The translations under genes and the position numbers were made by a program. A DNA stretch of 42,989 bases from a virus, in the IMG/VR virus record IMGVR_UViG_3300047557_002321, positions 1-42,989 of that record. One strand, given 5' to 3'. Below are positions 1 to 9,554 of this stretch, in pieces. The first letter of the stretch is position 1. Each line of letters opens with the position of its first letter. The notes under the pieces are model-generated. The model made no database searches, had not been told where the DNA came from, and was given only the letters and a program-made list of their open reading frames with translations.

Positions 1-135
1 CTATATGTACACGATGGATATGTGAGCAAAGGAGGCGTGCGAATGCCAGCAAGGCCATTTACGGACAATGCCATTGCAAGACTTCCTCAAATTGTTGATT
101 CTTTAATCGTCGCGGAGATTCGGAACAATGGCTGA
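1..135 (+). CDS. C-terminal end of HK97-gp10-like tail-completion protein (partial)
   Basis: The frame is open from base 1 to the TGA at 133-135 and gives 44 residues, so the gene begins outside the window. The piece reads GGVRMPARPFTDNAIARL and ends EIRNNG. The P-A-R-P-F motif followed by a short helix is typical of the C-terminus of HK97 gp10-like neck/tail-completion proteins. Its stop overlaps the tape-measure start by 8 bases, which suggests translational coupling. No frameshifted tail-chaperone pair lies between it and the tape measure, unlike the common lambda order. The family call rests on one short motif; that it is the end of a real gene is more certain. Confidence 0.55.
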   Translation, partial: LYVHDGYVSKGGVRMPARPFTDNAIARLPQIVDSLIVAEIRNNG

Positions 136-3100
136 GTACAGGCTTGAATTTTCTGCTGATACTTCGCGCGCTGGCAGAAGTATTTCTGACCTCCAAAAAG
201 CTATTAAGGAGGTCACTAAAGAATTCAACAATTCTGAGATTGGGGCCGAAAGCTTTAAGAAAGCCGCCGGCGATTTAAGTTCCCTCAAAAAAGAGCTGTC
301 CGACGCTCAATCTGCAGTTGTCAATCTTGATAGGGCATATCGCAATCTTGGGCGTGCCATTGAGAGTCAATATCAAATTTATGGAAAAGCGTTAAAAGCT
401 GGAGAAAAATACCACAACGACATCCTTAAGCTTGCACAAGATCAACTTGCGGAAGAAGATCGACTTCGCAATAAAAACTATCAAGCAGAGCTTGATGACT
501 GGGACAGGCGTTTAAGTGCTGCTGTATCTGCGCGTAATAAAATCCAGGCGCAACAGCGTGCGATCATGGAATTTCGTGCGGGCATGGGATCCGAAGGGGC
601 TATCCCTGAGGTTGCGAGTCCAATTCGTGGTGGCGCCGATTTTCCTGGCAGTCCAGCATACAAAGAGGAATTTGAACTAAAAATTCAGCCTGAAAAAGCT
701 TCTCTTGCTTACTTTGAAGATCGTTTAAAAAATTTACAAAAAGAAGCACGTTTAATACGCCCCGATACACCGGAGTGGAAAAAACTTAACCGAGAAATCC
801 TTAATACAGAAAAAAATCTTGAAATTATCCGTCGCAAGCAGCGTCCTACAAACGTAAGTAGTCGTCTTGGCGCTGCCGGTGGAGCTTTTCTTTACGGTGG
901 CGGTCTTGGTGGCGGCGTCGGAAGCGCATTAGGAGGCGTCGTAGGCGGTCTTGCTGGAGGTGTGCCTGGCGCCTTTACTGGTGCAGCTATCGGCCAAGCA
1001 GTGGACACTATTGGCAGAAGCTTGGCTGGTGTCACGGCACAGGCAGCTAATCTGCAAAGGCTCCAGAGGGGCCTAGCTCAAGCGTCAGTTGATGCCCAGG
1101 ATTTTGCAAGTGCACAAGCAGCAATTGAAGCTTCAAGCCAGAAGCTTTTGATGCCTCTTGATCAAACAACAAAATTCTTTACTCAGTTAAGAGCTAATAC
1201 CAAGGAATACAATCTTTCCGTTCAGGATACGCAACAAATTCTTGAGGGCACCGCTCTTGCCGTCATGGCGACTGGAGGCAGCCTTGAAGATTTAGACGGT
1301 GCAATGAGGGCCGTCGTTCAAATTTTCTCTAAGGGTGGCGTGCAGGCCGAGGAACTTCGTGGTCAATTAGGTGAGCGTTTCCCAGGAGCTGTAGTCAAGT
1401 TTGCACAAGCAAACAAGATGAGCTTCGAGGAGCTTCAAAAGGCTCTTGAGGATGGGAAGGTTGGCATTAAAGATTTCATTGAATTTGCGAAAAAGAACTA
1501 TGAGGATTACGCAAAATTTAGCGAGCAGCTAGCAACTGCTCCAGAGTACGCCGGCCAGCGCTTGCAGGTTGCATTTGAAGAAATGCAAAGAACAATTGGC
1601 GCCACATTTGGAAGCACTGGCGCTCAAATCCAAGATACCTTGACATATATCGTTAAAGGCATTACAAATTTCGTCAAAGAGAATCAGAAGTTTATCAAGC
1701 AATTCGTAGAAGATTGGAAGACAATTATTACCCCCATTGGAAAAGTTTTTGGTCAATTACTCGGGATTCTTGGCAAATTCTTGGTCAAGATTGGCGAGGG
1801 CTTTCAGTGGTTATTCTCTCAGATTCGCCAAGCCGTTGGCCTTGCCAATATTGGAGAGCTTAAGGCGAGATATGACAGGGCTGCTGCAGCGGTCGAAGGA
1901 AAACAGCGTCCTACTGGGCAAGGCGGTGAGCGCACTGCTGCTGGTGGTGAACTGCGCCGCCAGTTCGCGGAATTTGACGCAGCACGAAAAGCTTTCTTGG
2001 CTGCTGGTGGAGAAGCCGCCTATCAACGGTCAGTTGCAACAGGCCCACAAAATCTTACCTTTGGCGGTCTAGGTGCTGGAATGCCCCTAGAAAGAACTGG
2101 GGACGACGAAAAGCTCAAAAAGCAGAAAATTAAAGAGGCGAGTGAGTTAAACCAACTCGCCCAAAGAGAAGTAGAACTTCAGGCTGCACTTGGTGTCATT
2201 GGGAAAGATTCATTAACAAAATTAGAGGCCAAGGTTTCAGTTGCAAAAGAGATACTGAAACTAACGTTGCAAGATATTCGCTCAACCAAGACTGGAGAAA
2301 TTCAGGCAAAAGCTATTGCAGTGGCGACGCTTGAATATCAAAAGCTTGTCCAAGAGGCAAATGATGAATGGGGTGAAACGATTAAAAATATTGCAAAAAT
2401 AAAGAGTGAAGCAGACGAATTACGACTTAAAGTCCAAGGTCAAGAAGCTCCAGGCAAGACTCCGTTGGAGCAAGCTCTTTTTGATATTGAAAAGCAAGCA
2501 ATTGCAGACATACAGCGCATTGATGAGCTGCTGAAAAAAGTTAACGAATTAGCAGGCAATCGTCCAGAGGGGGGAGCGGCTCGTACTATTCTCGGGAATT
2601 TAAAAGGAGACATTGAAGGCTTAACGCCAGAGCAAAAACAACTGCGAGCTAGTAAAGCTATTACAGAAAATGTATTTACCGATCTTCGCTCTCAACTTGC
2701 GGAACTAAAAAATGCGGGGAAAGATATAAAGACTATTGACGAAATAATTTTAAAACTTGGCTCTGACTGGAGCAATCTGTCGCCTCAGATCAGGAGTGGT
2801 TTAACGGCGCTGGCGGAACAGATTGATGCAGCTAAGCCATTTGCTGAAATGGCTCAAGCAATCAAGAATGCAAGAGATGAACTTAAAGCTCTTGCTAGCA
2901 CTCAAGGGCTTGTGGTTTTTGGGGCGGAAGCAATTGGTTCTTCTTTTGCCCAATCTTTCAAGGACACAATTAGTGGTGCTCAAACTGCGCAACAAGCGCT
3001 TTCCAGTTTCTTCCAGCGCGTCGCAGATTCATTCCTTGACATGGCAGCGCAGATGATCCAGAAATGGATACAGATGCAAATGCTTGGCTTGGTTCAAAGC

Positions 3101-3580
3101 TTACTTACGCCTGTAGCAGGAGGATTTGCTGGGGCATTTGGCGCTTCTGGTCCATCATTTAATTCTTCAATCTTCAGCGGCTCTGCGCTTTCGCCGGGTG
3201 CTGCTTTTGGCGCCGCTGGCGCACCAAATCTCTCTGGTGCTTTTGGGGGCGTGTCCAACGCATCGACGGCATTCTCTGGCATCAAGCTATTTGCAGATGG
3301 AGGCGTCGTCACAGGCCCCACGCTGGGTCTCGTAGGAGAGGGCCGCTTCAATGAGGCAGTAGTTCCCCTTCCTGATGGCAAGAGCATTCCTGTGGAGCTT
3401 GGCAGTAACGGCGCTGGCGATATATCGACTAACATTGTTATTAATGTAAACGGTAATGGTCAGACACAATCAAGCATGTCTGGCACTGGAGCTTCTGATC
3501 TTGGCAGAAAGATGGAAGGTGCCGTTAAGCAAGTAATTGTGAATGAACTGCGGCCTGGTGGCCTGCTCTCGCGGAGGTAA
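128..3580 (+). CDS. Tail tape measure protein
   Basis: This 1150-residue protein is the longest of the tail region and sets tail length by running through the tail tube. Residues 1-240 are charged and helical. Residues about 245-295 form a Gly/Ala-rich hydrophobic stretch likely to insert in the membrane during DNA ejection. Residues about 309-560 match the conserved tape-measure N-terminal domain, including the GGVQAEELRGQLGERFPGA segment. The end (about 1054-1090) has the FADGGVVTGPTLGLVGE motif seen at the C-terminus of lambda gpH-type proteins. It is followed after two bases by the M-L-K-I-J tail-tip series, which is the expected position. Confidence 0.95.
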   Translation: MAEYRLEFSADTSRAGRSISDLQKAIKEVTKEFNNSEIGAESFKKAAGDLSSLKKELSDAQSAVVNLDRAYRNLGRAIESQYQIYGKALKAGEKYHNDILKLAQDQLAEEDRLRNKNYQAELDDWDRRLSAAVSARNKIQAQQRAIMEFRAGMGSEGAIPEVASPIRGGADFPGSPAYKEEFELKIQPEKASLAYFEDRLKNLQKEARLIRPDTPEWKKLNREILNTEKNLEIIRRKQRPTNVSSRLGAAGGAFLYGGGLGGGVGSALGGVVGGLAGGVPGAFTGAAIGQAVDTIGRSLAGVTAQAANLQRLQRGLAQASVDAQDFASAQAAIEASSQKLLMPLDQTTKFFTQLRANTKEYNLSVQDTQQILEGTALAVMATGGSLEDLDGAMRAVVQIFSKGGVQAEELRGQLGERFPGAVVKFAQANKMSFEELQKALEDGKVGIKDFIEFAKKNYEDYAKFSEQLATAPEYAGQRLQVAFEEMQRTIGATFGSTGAQIQDTLTYIVKGITNFVKENQKFIKQFVEDWKTIITPIGKVFGQLLGILGKFLVKIGEGFQWLFSQIRQAVGLANIGELKARYDRAAAAVEGKQRPTGQGGERTAAGGELRRQFAEFDAARKAFLAAGGEAAYQRSVATGPQNLTFGGLGAGMPLERTGDDEKLKKQKIKEASELNQLAQREVELQAALGVIGKDSLTKLEAKVSVAKEILKLTLQDIRSTKTGEIQAKAIAVATLEYQKLVQEANDEWGETIKNIAKIKSEADELRLKVQGQEAPGKTPLEQALFDIEKQAIADIQRIDELLKKVNELAGNRPEGGAARTILGNLKGDIEGLTPEQKQLRASKAITENVFTDLRSQLAELKNAGKDIKTIDEIILKLGSDWSNLSPQIRSGLTALAEQIDAAKPFAEMAQAIKNARDELKALASTQGLVVFGAEAIGSSFAQSFKDTISGAQTAQQALSSFFQRVADSFLDMAAQMIQKWIQMQMLGLVQSLLTPVAGGFAGAFGASGPSFNSSIFSGSALSPGAAFGAAGAPNLSGAFGGVSNASTAFSGIKLFADGGVVTGPTLGLVGEGRFNEAVVPLPDGKSIPVELGSNGAGDISTNIVINVNGNGQTQSSMSGTGASDLGRKMEGAVKQVIVNELRPGGLLSRR

Positions 3581-3582
3581 TT

Positions 3583-4596
3583 ATGGTTCAACCTACTTTT
3601 GCCTTTCCGTGTGAATATGGCTTTACGGCACGACGAAGCGCTTATGGCGAGCGGATTAAAATTTCTACTACTAGCAGTGGCGCTACTCCCTCTTCTAATG
3701 AGATTGGCATTACTGCCTATGAAATTACGACCGTTCCCATTGGAAATGATGTTGCCGTAAGCCTTGATAATTCATTAAGAGCACTAAAGGGGTCGTATTT
3801 TTATAGCAGATTTTATTTTGATGACCAACAATATAAATATCGCATTGTAGACGACACGTGGGATTGGCAAGTAATTGGTCCCACTGCAAATATTTTTACT
3901 CTTGCCGTTGAGCGCGTTTATGAGCCCACTGTTGAATTTGCCATTGACTATGGGCAGTCTCAGGCGCAGCAGGTGTCAGCTCATCTGTTCAGGCTTGCCA
4001 CGACTTCAGGAACCGCCATTGCCTCTGGTAACGTCCGTTCGATGAAGCAAGTGGATGTAACGACAAAACCAATGTCGAAAGCATCTGCTATTGGCCTCAA
4101 CAATACGCTTACCACTCTTAGTGGCTCCTCCTTTTATTCGCAAATATATCTCGATCAGTCTCCTGTTCTATACAGACTGCAGCCTTATGAATGGAAGTGG
4201 AGCCCAGAGGGAGAAGATGCCTATGTGTGTACGTTTACCATGGCCGAAACAATGGCCAACACCACAGATATTCCATGTGTGGACACTTTAAGCTTGGAGC
4301 GCAGGTCAAGAGTAAAGAATGTGCAGTTTGGAGATGGCTATGAACAGAACTCTCCCGATGGTATCAATAGCCAAGATTATTTCTACGCCATTGAAACTCT
4401 GCCTTTATCAGATGCTCAAGCCGTTGCGATTGAAAGCGGGCTAACAGCTCTTCAAGGGAATACATTTTTTGCGAAATTCAAGAACGATACGCAAGTATAC
4501 AAATATCGCCTTGATGGAAATAACTGGACGTGGCAATCCCAAGGTAAGGATGCTAATGTTTTCTCGTTCAGAGTGAAACGAGCATACGACCTATGA
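3583..4596 (+). CDS. Lambda gpM-like minor tail protein with three tandem domains
   Basis: The 337 residues fall into three similar units of about 112 residues each, roughly the full length of a single lambda gpM. Each unit ends with an aromatic strand pair: YKYRIVDDTWDWQ, LYRLQPYEWKWS and YKYRLDGNNWTWQ. Only the third unit (from about residue 225) keeps the clear gpM signature KNVQFGDGYEQNSP. gpM is a tail-tip component between the tape measure and gpL. The gene starts 2 bases after the tape-measure stop and overlaps the next gene by 4 bases. The family call follows from the third unit and gene order; the triplication is read directly from the translation. Confidence 0.8.
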   Translation: MVQPTFAFPCEYGFTARRSAYGERIKISTTSSGATPSSNEIGITAYEITTVPIGNDVAVSLDNSLRALKGSYFYSRFYFDDQQYKYRIVDDTWDWQVIGPTANIFTLAVERVYEPTVEFAIDYGQSQAQQVSAHLFRLATTSGTAIASGNVRSMKQVDVTTKPMSKASAIGLNNTLTTLSGSSFYSQIYLDQSPVLYRLQPYEWKWSPEGEDAYVCTFTMAETMANTTDIPCVDTLSLERRSRVKNVQFGDGYEQNSPDGINSQDYFYAIETLPLSDAQAVAIESGLTALQGNTFFAKFKNDTQVYKYRLDGNNWTWQSQGKDANVFSFRVKRAYDL

Positions 4597-5276
4597 GCCT
4601 TGAAGAAGACGTTGTAAAAAGTTGGCACGATGGAATTGTCGAGATGTTTGATCTCGATCTTGAGCCAATTACTGGTGACGTAAATGATAAATTTTATTTC
4701 ACCAATCAAATCAAGCCAAATGGTACAAAGATTCAATGGAAGGGAAATACATACGAGCCGCTGCCAATTCTCTCATCCGGCTACGAGAAAAACACCACTG
4801 GTCAAATTGCTCAGCCAACGCTAACAGTAGCCAATGTTCTCGGCACTTTTACACAGGTTGTCGATAGTTTTGATGATTTGGTAGGGGCAAAAGTCACAAG
4901 GCGTCGCACTCTTGGCAAATATCTTGATGGTGAACCCACAGCAGATTCCACTCAGGAATTTCCCATTGATATCTTTTTTATTGAGCGCAAAACCGCCGAA
5001 AACGCGCTGACCATTACCTGGCAATTGGCAAGTATTTTTGATCTTGAAGGACTCTCTCTTCCTCGACGTATCATTACGCAAAATTATTGTCAATGGAAAT
5101 ATAGGAGCAGTGAATGTGGCTACACAGGAGGAGCAGTGGCGAAAGTAGATGATACGCCAACGGCAATTTTGAGCGAAGATATTTGCGGTAAACGTGTTAG
5201 TAGTTGCCAATTGAGATTTCCTAATCAGTCGCTACCATTCGGAGGATTCCCTGGCGCAATTAGGGGCAGGCAATGA
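4593..5276 (+). CDS. Lambda gpL-like minor tail (tail tip) protein
   Basis: This 227-residue protein overlaps gpM-like by 4 bases and the next gene by 4 bases. The N-terminal two thirds resemble the gpL beta-domain. The C-terminal part has four cysteines at residues 166, 175, 198 and 205 (QNYCQW, SECGY, DICGK, SSCQL). Lambda gpL uses four C-terminal cysteines to hold an iron-sulfur cluster, so the spacing supports the same here. It is expected to lie in the tail tip between gpM and gpK/gpI/gpJ. Confidence 0.85.
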   Translation: MSLEEDVVKSWHDGIVEMFDLDLEPITGDVNDKFYFTNQIKPNGTKIQWKGNTYEPLPILSSGYEKNTTGQIAQPTLTVANVLGTFTQVVDSFDDLVGAKVTRRRTLGKYLDGEPTADSTQEFPIDIFFIERKTAENALTITWQLASIFDLEGLSLPRRIITQNYCQWKYRSSECGYTGGAVAKVDDTPTAILSEDICGKRVSSCQLRFPNQSLPFGGFPGAIRGRQ

Positions 5277-5986
5277 GCTGGCAAGAGCTTAAACAAGAAA
5301 TGGTGGCTCATGCAAGGCAGCATGAGAATCAAGAAGTTTGTGGAATTATCGCAGGCGGGAAATACTGGCCATGTGAAAATTTGCATTCTTCTCCATCGGA
5401 ACATTTTGCTATTTCTGCCGAGGACTATACGCGAATTGAGCCATTTGGGATAGAGGCAATTTTTCACAGTCATTTATATTTTTCGGAGGATAAATTTAGC
5501 CGCCACGATATTATGTCGTGCAAGCAAATCAACGAACCATGGGTGATGTATTGCTTGCCTGCAAATTCCTGGCATTTCATGGACCCTACTGGCAATGCTC
5601 CTTACCTTGAGCGACCTTGGATTTATGGCATTTACGATTGCTATGGATTAGTTCGCGATTATTACCGCCGAGAGTTTTCAATTCAGCTTGACGATTACGA
5701 ACGTGGCGCAGAGTTTGAATGGAAGAGCAATGAATGGCGAATGTTTGAAAAGAATTTTAAAGGGCAAGGTTTTATAGAGATTGGCGACAGTGACATTCGC
5801 AAGGGCGATGTACTGCTAATGCAACTGCAAGCTGATTCTCCAAATCACGTTGGCGTCATTCATTCGCCCTCCGAAAATATTTTTTACCAGCATCTTCTTG
5901 ATAGACTGTCGGAAGCCAATATCTATGGTGGTTATTGGCAAAAGAATACGGTTAAGATTTTGCGTCACCAGGAGCTATTTCAATGA
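5273..5986 (+). CDS. Tail assembly protein K-like: JAB metalloprotease plus NlpC/P60 cysteine peptidase
   Basis: The protein (237 residues) has two enzyme domains as in lambda gpK. The N-terminal JAB/MPN domain carries E21 and the metal site H65-S-H67 with S76 and D79, one residue longer between H67 and S76 than the usual seven. The C-terminal NlpC/P60 domain has Cys123 in YDCYGLVRDYY, His192 in NHVGVIH and a probable third residue His207. gpK acts in tail-tip maturation and can cut peptidoglycan during entry. It sits between L and I with 4-base overlaps on both sides (ATGA at each junction). Confidence 0.9.
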   Translation: MSWQELKQEMVAHARQHENQEVCGIIAGGKYWPCENLHSSPSEHFAISAEDYTRIEPFGIEAIFHSHLYFSEDKFSRHDIMSCKQINEPWVMYCLPANSWHFMDPTGNAPYLERPWIYGIYDCYGLVRDYYRREFSIQLDDYERGAEFEWKSNEWRMFEKNFKGQGFIEIGDSDIRKGDVLLMQLQADSPNHVGVIHSPSENIFYQHLLDRLSEANIYGGYWQKNTVKILRHQELFQ

Positions 5987-6609
5987 AAATGATTGAAGTG
6001 AAGCTCTTAGGAGAGCTTGGCAGAAAGTTTGGTAGATATTATCGTTTTGCCGCTGAATCTCCTCGTGAAGTTATGTCAGCTCTGACGAATCAACTTGTGG
6101 GATTCAAGGAGTACATGGTGACTGCGCACGAGCGCGGTATTGGTTTCAAAGTAGTAAACGAAGACCCAGAGGGAATGGACTATGAAAATTTATTCATGCC
6201 GTGCCAACGCATGATCATTGCCCCCATTGTCAGTGGAAGTGGAGGCGCTGGCCGGATTTTGCTTGGCGTTGCTCTGATTGGTCTCGCCTTTGTCTCTTTT
6301 GGTGGTAGCGTTGCTGGTGGAGCGATGTTTGCTGGATTTGCGGCTGGAAAAGGCTTTGCGATTGGCAGTAGTATTTTCTTTTCGCTGGGTTTGTCGTTAA
6401 CGCTAAGTGGCGTAGCTGCACTGTTGAGTCCACAGCAAGCAATAGCCAATAATACAACTGATACAGAAAGAAAAGAAAGCTTTTTATTTGATCGTGCAGC
6501 AGAACTAACCACGCAAGGCAATCCAGTACCAATTCTTTACGGTCGTTTTCTTGCTGCCTCTCCATTGATTATTTCTGCTTCTCTCACCACTCAACAAGTG
6601 CCAGTCTGA
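5983..6609 (+). CDS. Tail assembly protein I-like
   Basis: This 208-residue protein begins with a ubiquitin-like beta-grasp region (about 1-85, KLLGELGRKFGRYYRF), then a Gly/Ala-rich hydrophobic segment (about 85-150), and ends with the conserved NPVPILYGR motif near residue 182. This is the layout of lambda gpI, which works with gpK and gpL in assembling the tail tip. The start overlaps the K-like stop as ATGA, and the last base is shared with the J-like start (TGATG). Confidence 0.85.
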   Translation: MKMIEVKLLGELGRKFGRYYRFAAESPREVMSALTNQLVGFKEYMVTAHERGIGFKVVNEDPEGMDYENLFMPCQRMIIAPIVSGSGGAGRILLGVALIGLAFVSFGGSVAGGAMFAGFAAGKGFAIGSSIFFSLGLSLTLSGVAALLSPQQAIANNTTDTERKESFLFDRAAELTTQGNPVPILYGRFLAASPLIISASLTTQQVPV

Positions 6610-8744
6610 TGAGCGAAATCATCAAGCAACGCAATGGTGGATGGACTACCTACGTCAGCGGTGCTGGCGGTGGTGGTGGCGGCGGCAAAGGCGGCGGTAA
6701 GGGCGGTGGTGGCGGTGGAGGACGCAAGCCACAGGAAGATCCAGAGTCGCTACGCAGTCGCTCGGAAGCCGTTGTCGTTGGCGTTATCAGCGAAGGAGAA
6801 GTGGAGGGTTTTGAAGATGGAGTGGACCCTCTAACTCGCGTGTACTTAGATAATGTGCCAATCAAGAACCAAGACGGCAGCTTTAATTACACAATCACGT
6901 CGTTTTTCACTGGCAGTCCTGCTAGTGCCAATGGGAAAGGAGGACTGATTCCAGAAATCAACGCGTCCATTCCATCGCTAAATAGGACAAGTGCTACTGC
7001 TCCAGTTAACTCTCTGACCATTGATTATCGCACTGGCACGCAAAACCAAGACCCGATGCCAGGCTTTGATGATGTACGTGTTGAACAGGGCGTTGGAGTA
7101 AAACTGACTAATGCCATTGGAGCTATTTCGCGAACAACGGTTAGCAATCTTTTAAGCAAGGTTCGTATTCGCGTAGGCGTTGGAGCCCTGTTCAGAATTG
7201 ATAAGGATAGCGCAGACGTGAAAGGAACTAACGTAACTTTTAATATCAAAATTCGCCCTGACGGTGGCGCTAATTTTGTTAATGAAGATAAAACCATTTC
7301 CGGGAAAAGTCGTGGTCCCGTTGATTTTGAATATGAATATCAATTGCAAGGTGCTGGACCATGGGTGATAACTCTTCAACGGACATCTTCGGACCCAAGC
7401 AGCACAGCTATTAGCGATGATTTGTTCTTCAAGGCAATTGTTGGCATCTATTCCAAGTCATTCCGCTACCCCAATACAGCCCTAATTGGCATCAAAATTG
7501 GCGCTGAAAATTTTACTGCTGTACCACAAATTTCCGCCGACATGCTTGGCGTAAAGATCAAAGTGCCAACTAATTACGATCCCATTGCCCGCACCTACTC
7601 TGGTATTTGGGACGGCACTTTTAAAACGGCTTGGAGTAATAATCCTGCTTGGGTGTTTTACGATATTCTTACAAATACTCGCTATGGAGCAGGCCAGTTT
7701 ATTGCAGAAGCAAATGTCGATAAATATTCTCTCTATTCCATTGGACAGTATTGCGACCAACTTGTTCCAAATGGAAAAGGCGGACTAGAGCCTCGTCTTA
7801 CTTTTAACGCTTACATTACTGATCGCGGTGAAGCTTATGAAGTATTAAATGCAATGGCGACGGTGTTTCGGGGAATGCTTTATTTCAATGAAGGAACAAT
7901 TGTTGCCATTCAGGATAAGCCTAAACCTCTTACAAAGATTTTTTCTCCAGCTAATACAATTCAAGCTGTAGATGAAAGCGGAAATGTGACAGAGCCTCCC
8001 TTCACTTATGAAGGCACTGCTCGTAAAGCTAGAAAAACAATTGCTCTTATTTCCTGGAACGATCCCGAGGACCAATACAAGGCAAAAACAGAATACGTTG
8101 AAGACAGGGAAGGTCTTGAGCGCTATGGCTACCAAGAAATTGAGCTGCGTGCCTTTGGCTGCACTTCTCAAGGACAGGCACAGCGTCTTGGAAGATGGAC
8201 GCTTCTTAGTGATCAACTAGAAACAGAGACAGTTACTTTTAAAACCGGAGCAGAAGGTTTTTTTATCCTACCTGGTGAAATCATTGGCATTGCAGATCCC
8301 GCAAAGGGAGGAAAGCGCTATGGGGGAAGAATTGTTAGTGCTACCGTGTCTGGTTTAACTATTGATGCGCCTTTCACTATTGCCAGTGGTTCCACTTATC
8401 AAGCTTCTGTAATGACGCCTAGCGGCGCAGTAGAAACACGTAGCGTAACGAACAGCGCTGGATCCACGAGCGTGCTTGCACTTGCTTCTGGCCTTAGTGT
8501 TGCTCCAGTACCAGGGGCTCCGTGGGTATTGCAAGAAGATAGCGATGGAGTAAGGAAGTTTAGGGTGATTTCTGTCGCGGAGGACGAAGGTATCGTGACG
8601 GTAATGGCTTCGTTATATGATGAGACAAAATTTACTTCAACTGATAATGGCACCATTCTTGGCGCTAGTCAAATTTCAATTGCTGGCCCAAGCATTGTTC
8701 CAGCAGTGAATGGAAGCAATATTATTTTGGAGGTAAATCAATAA
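6609..8744 (+). CDS. Host-specificity / central tail tip protein J-like
   Basis: The protein (711 residues) has a Gly-rich linker at about 18-38, followed by the conserved J segment RKPQEDPESLRSRSEAVV and EGEVEGFEDG...VYLDNVPI. Later parts match the J core (VKIKVPTNYDPIARTYSGIW, then WVFYDILTNTRYGAG near residue 350). J forms the distal tip and contacts the host receptor. At 711 residues it is much shorter than lambda J (1132). The C-terminal fibronectin and receptor-binding parts are absent, and the next gene looks like a detached fibronectin-III domain. Confidence 0.9.
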   Translation: MSEIIKQRNGGWTTYVSGAGGGGGGGKGGGKGGGGGGGRKPQEDPESLRSRSEAVVVGVISEGEVEGFEDGVDPLTRVYLDNVPIKNQDGSFNYTITSFFTGSPASANGKGGLIPEINASIPSLNRTSATAPVNSLTIDYRTGTQNQDPMPGFDDVRVEQGVGVKLTNAIGAISRTTVSNLLSKVRIRVGVGALFRIDKDSADVKGTNVTFNIKIRPDGGANFVNEDKTISGKSRGPVDFEYEYQLQGAGPWVITLQRTSSDPSSTAISDDLFFKAIVGIYSKSFRYPNTALIGIKIGAENFTAVPQISADMLGVKIKVPTNYDPIARTYSGIWDGTFKTAWSNNPAWVFYDILTNTRYGAGQFIAEANVDKYSLYSIGQYCDQLVPNGKGGLEPRLTFNAYITDRGEAYEVLNAMATVFRGMLYFNEGTIVAIQDKPKPLTKIFSPANTIQAVDESGNVTEPPFTYEGTARKARKTIALISWNDPEDQYKAKTEYVEDREGLERYGYQEIELRAFGCTSQGQAQRLGRWTLLSDQLETETVTFKTGAEGFFILPGEIIGIADPAKGGKRYGGRIVSATVSGLTIDAPFTIASGSTYQASVMTPSGAVETRSVTNSAGSTSVLALASGLSVAPVPGAPWVLQEDSDGVRKFRVISVAEDEGIVTVMASLYDETKFTSTDNGTILGASQISIAGPSIVPAVNGSNIILEVNQ

Positions 8745-9142
8745 TGGCTTACAACGAAGTTGTTTGGGACTTTCCGCAATACTCCGGCTATTCCGTTTTA
8801 AACGCCGCTGTTCATCCTGCTATTTGCTGGAATACGCTGCAAAACAATCCATTCATTTCCTCTTTCGAGGTGGATTACCTAGACACCTTGGATAACCAGT
8901 GGATCAGGATTGGCACAACGGCCTCTAATTTTATTCGCTTTCCCTCGGATGTTTATACGACCAACGGATCTTATCGAATTAGAATTGCTACAATTGGCAC
9001 TAATGGCAGAAAATCTCCTTATGCCTATAGCACAGTTGTGCTAGCAAGTCCGTTGGTTTTCGATTTTTCTGCAAGCCAGACAGTTCGCTACTCTAATGGC
9101 ACGACTGTTCCAAACCAGCGCTATCTGTTTTTGATTCTTTGA
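8744..9142 (+). CDS. Fibronectin-III-like tail protein
   Basis: This 132-residue protein overlaps the J-like stop by one base (TAATG). Residues 1-105 look like one fibronectin type III domain: an early Trp, a central SFEVDYLD strand, and the closing YRIRIATIGTNGRKSP strand-turn. Lambda J carries such domains inside one chain. Here J is short and this domain follows at once, so I infer it docks on J or on the fibre base. Fold is judged by eye. Confidence 0.6.
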   Translation: MAYNEVVWDFPQYSGYSVLNAAVHPAICWNTLQNNPFISSFEVDYLDTLDNQWIRIGTTASNFIRFPSDVYTTNGSYRIRIATIGTNGRKSPYAYSTVVLASPLVFDFSASQTVRYSNGTTVPNQRYLFLIL

Positions 9143-9143
9143 T

Positions 9144-9554
9144 ATGGCCAATCTTTACGGACTTGACGCTCTTGGTAACGCCGCTTATGTGCGTGCTACT
9201 GGCGCTGGTAGCAATGGCGACCCTTATGTGGTGCAAAATGATTTATACAATGCTGGCCTAAAAAGCGCACAAATTACTGGTAGCGCAAGTGCTGATGTCA
9301 TTGCAGCAGTGGCTAGCACCAAGTTGCGCGTACTTTCCATGGCAATCACTTCCGTGTCTGGCTGCACTGTAAAACTGCAAAGTGGAGCCAGCTCTGATCT
9401 CACGCCCCCATTCCATATTGGAGCCAACGGCAATATTACGCTTTCCAATCCATTGGGGCTTTTTGAAAGCACAAGCGGACAAAAGATCAACGCAGTAGTT
9501 AGTGGAACTACCACTTATTCAGTATTCCTCACTTATCGAGAAGTGGCCGCATGA
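9144..9554 (+). CDS. Hypothetical virion protein, probable beta-sandwich
   Basis: The 136 residues contain a Gly/Ala-rich N-terminus (LYGLDALGNAAYVRATG) and a C-terminal part of alternating strands rich in Thr, Ser and Val. There is no enzyme motif and no membrane segment. It starts 1 base after the previous stop and overlaps the next gene by 4 bases, so it belongs to the tail/fibre operon. A small decoration or fibre-attachment protein is the best guess; I do not recognise a named family. Confidence 0.6.
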   Translation: MANLYGLDALGNAAYVRATGAGSNGDPYVVQNDLYNAGLKSAQITGSASADVIAAVASTKLRVLSMAITSVSGCTVKLQSGASSDLTPPFHIGANGNITLSNPLGLFESTSGQKINAVVSGTTTYSVFLTYREVAA

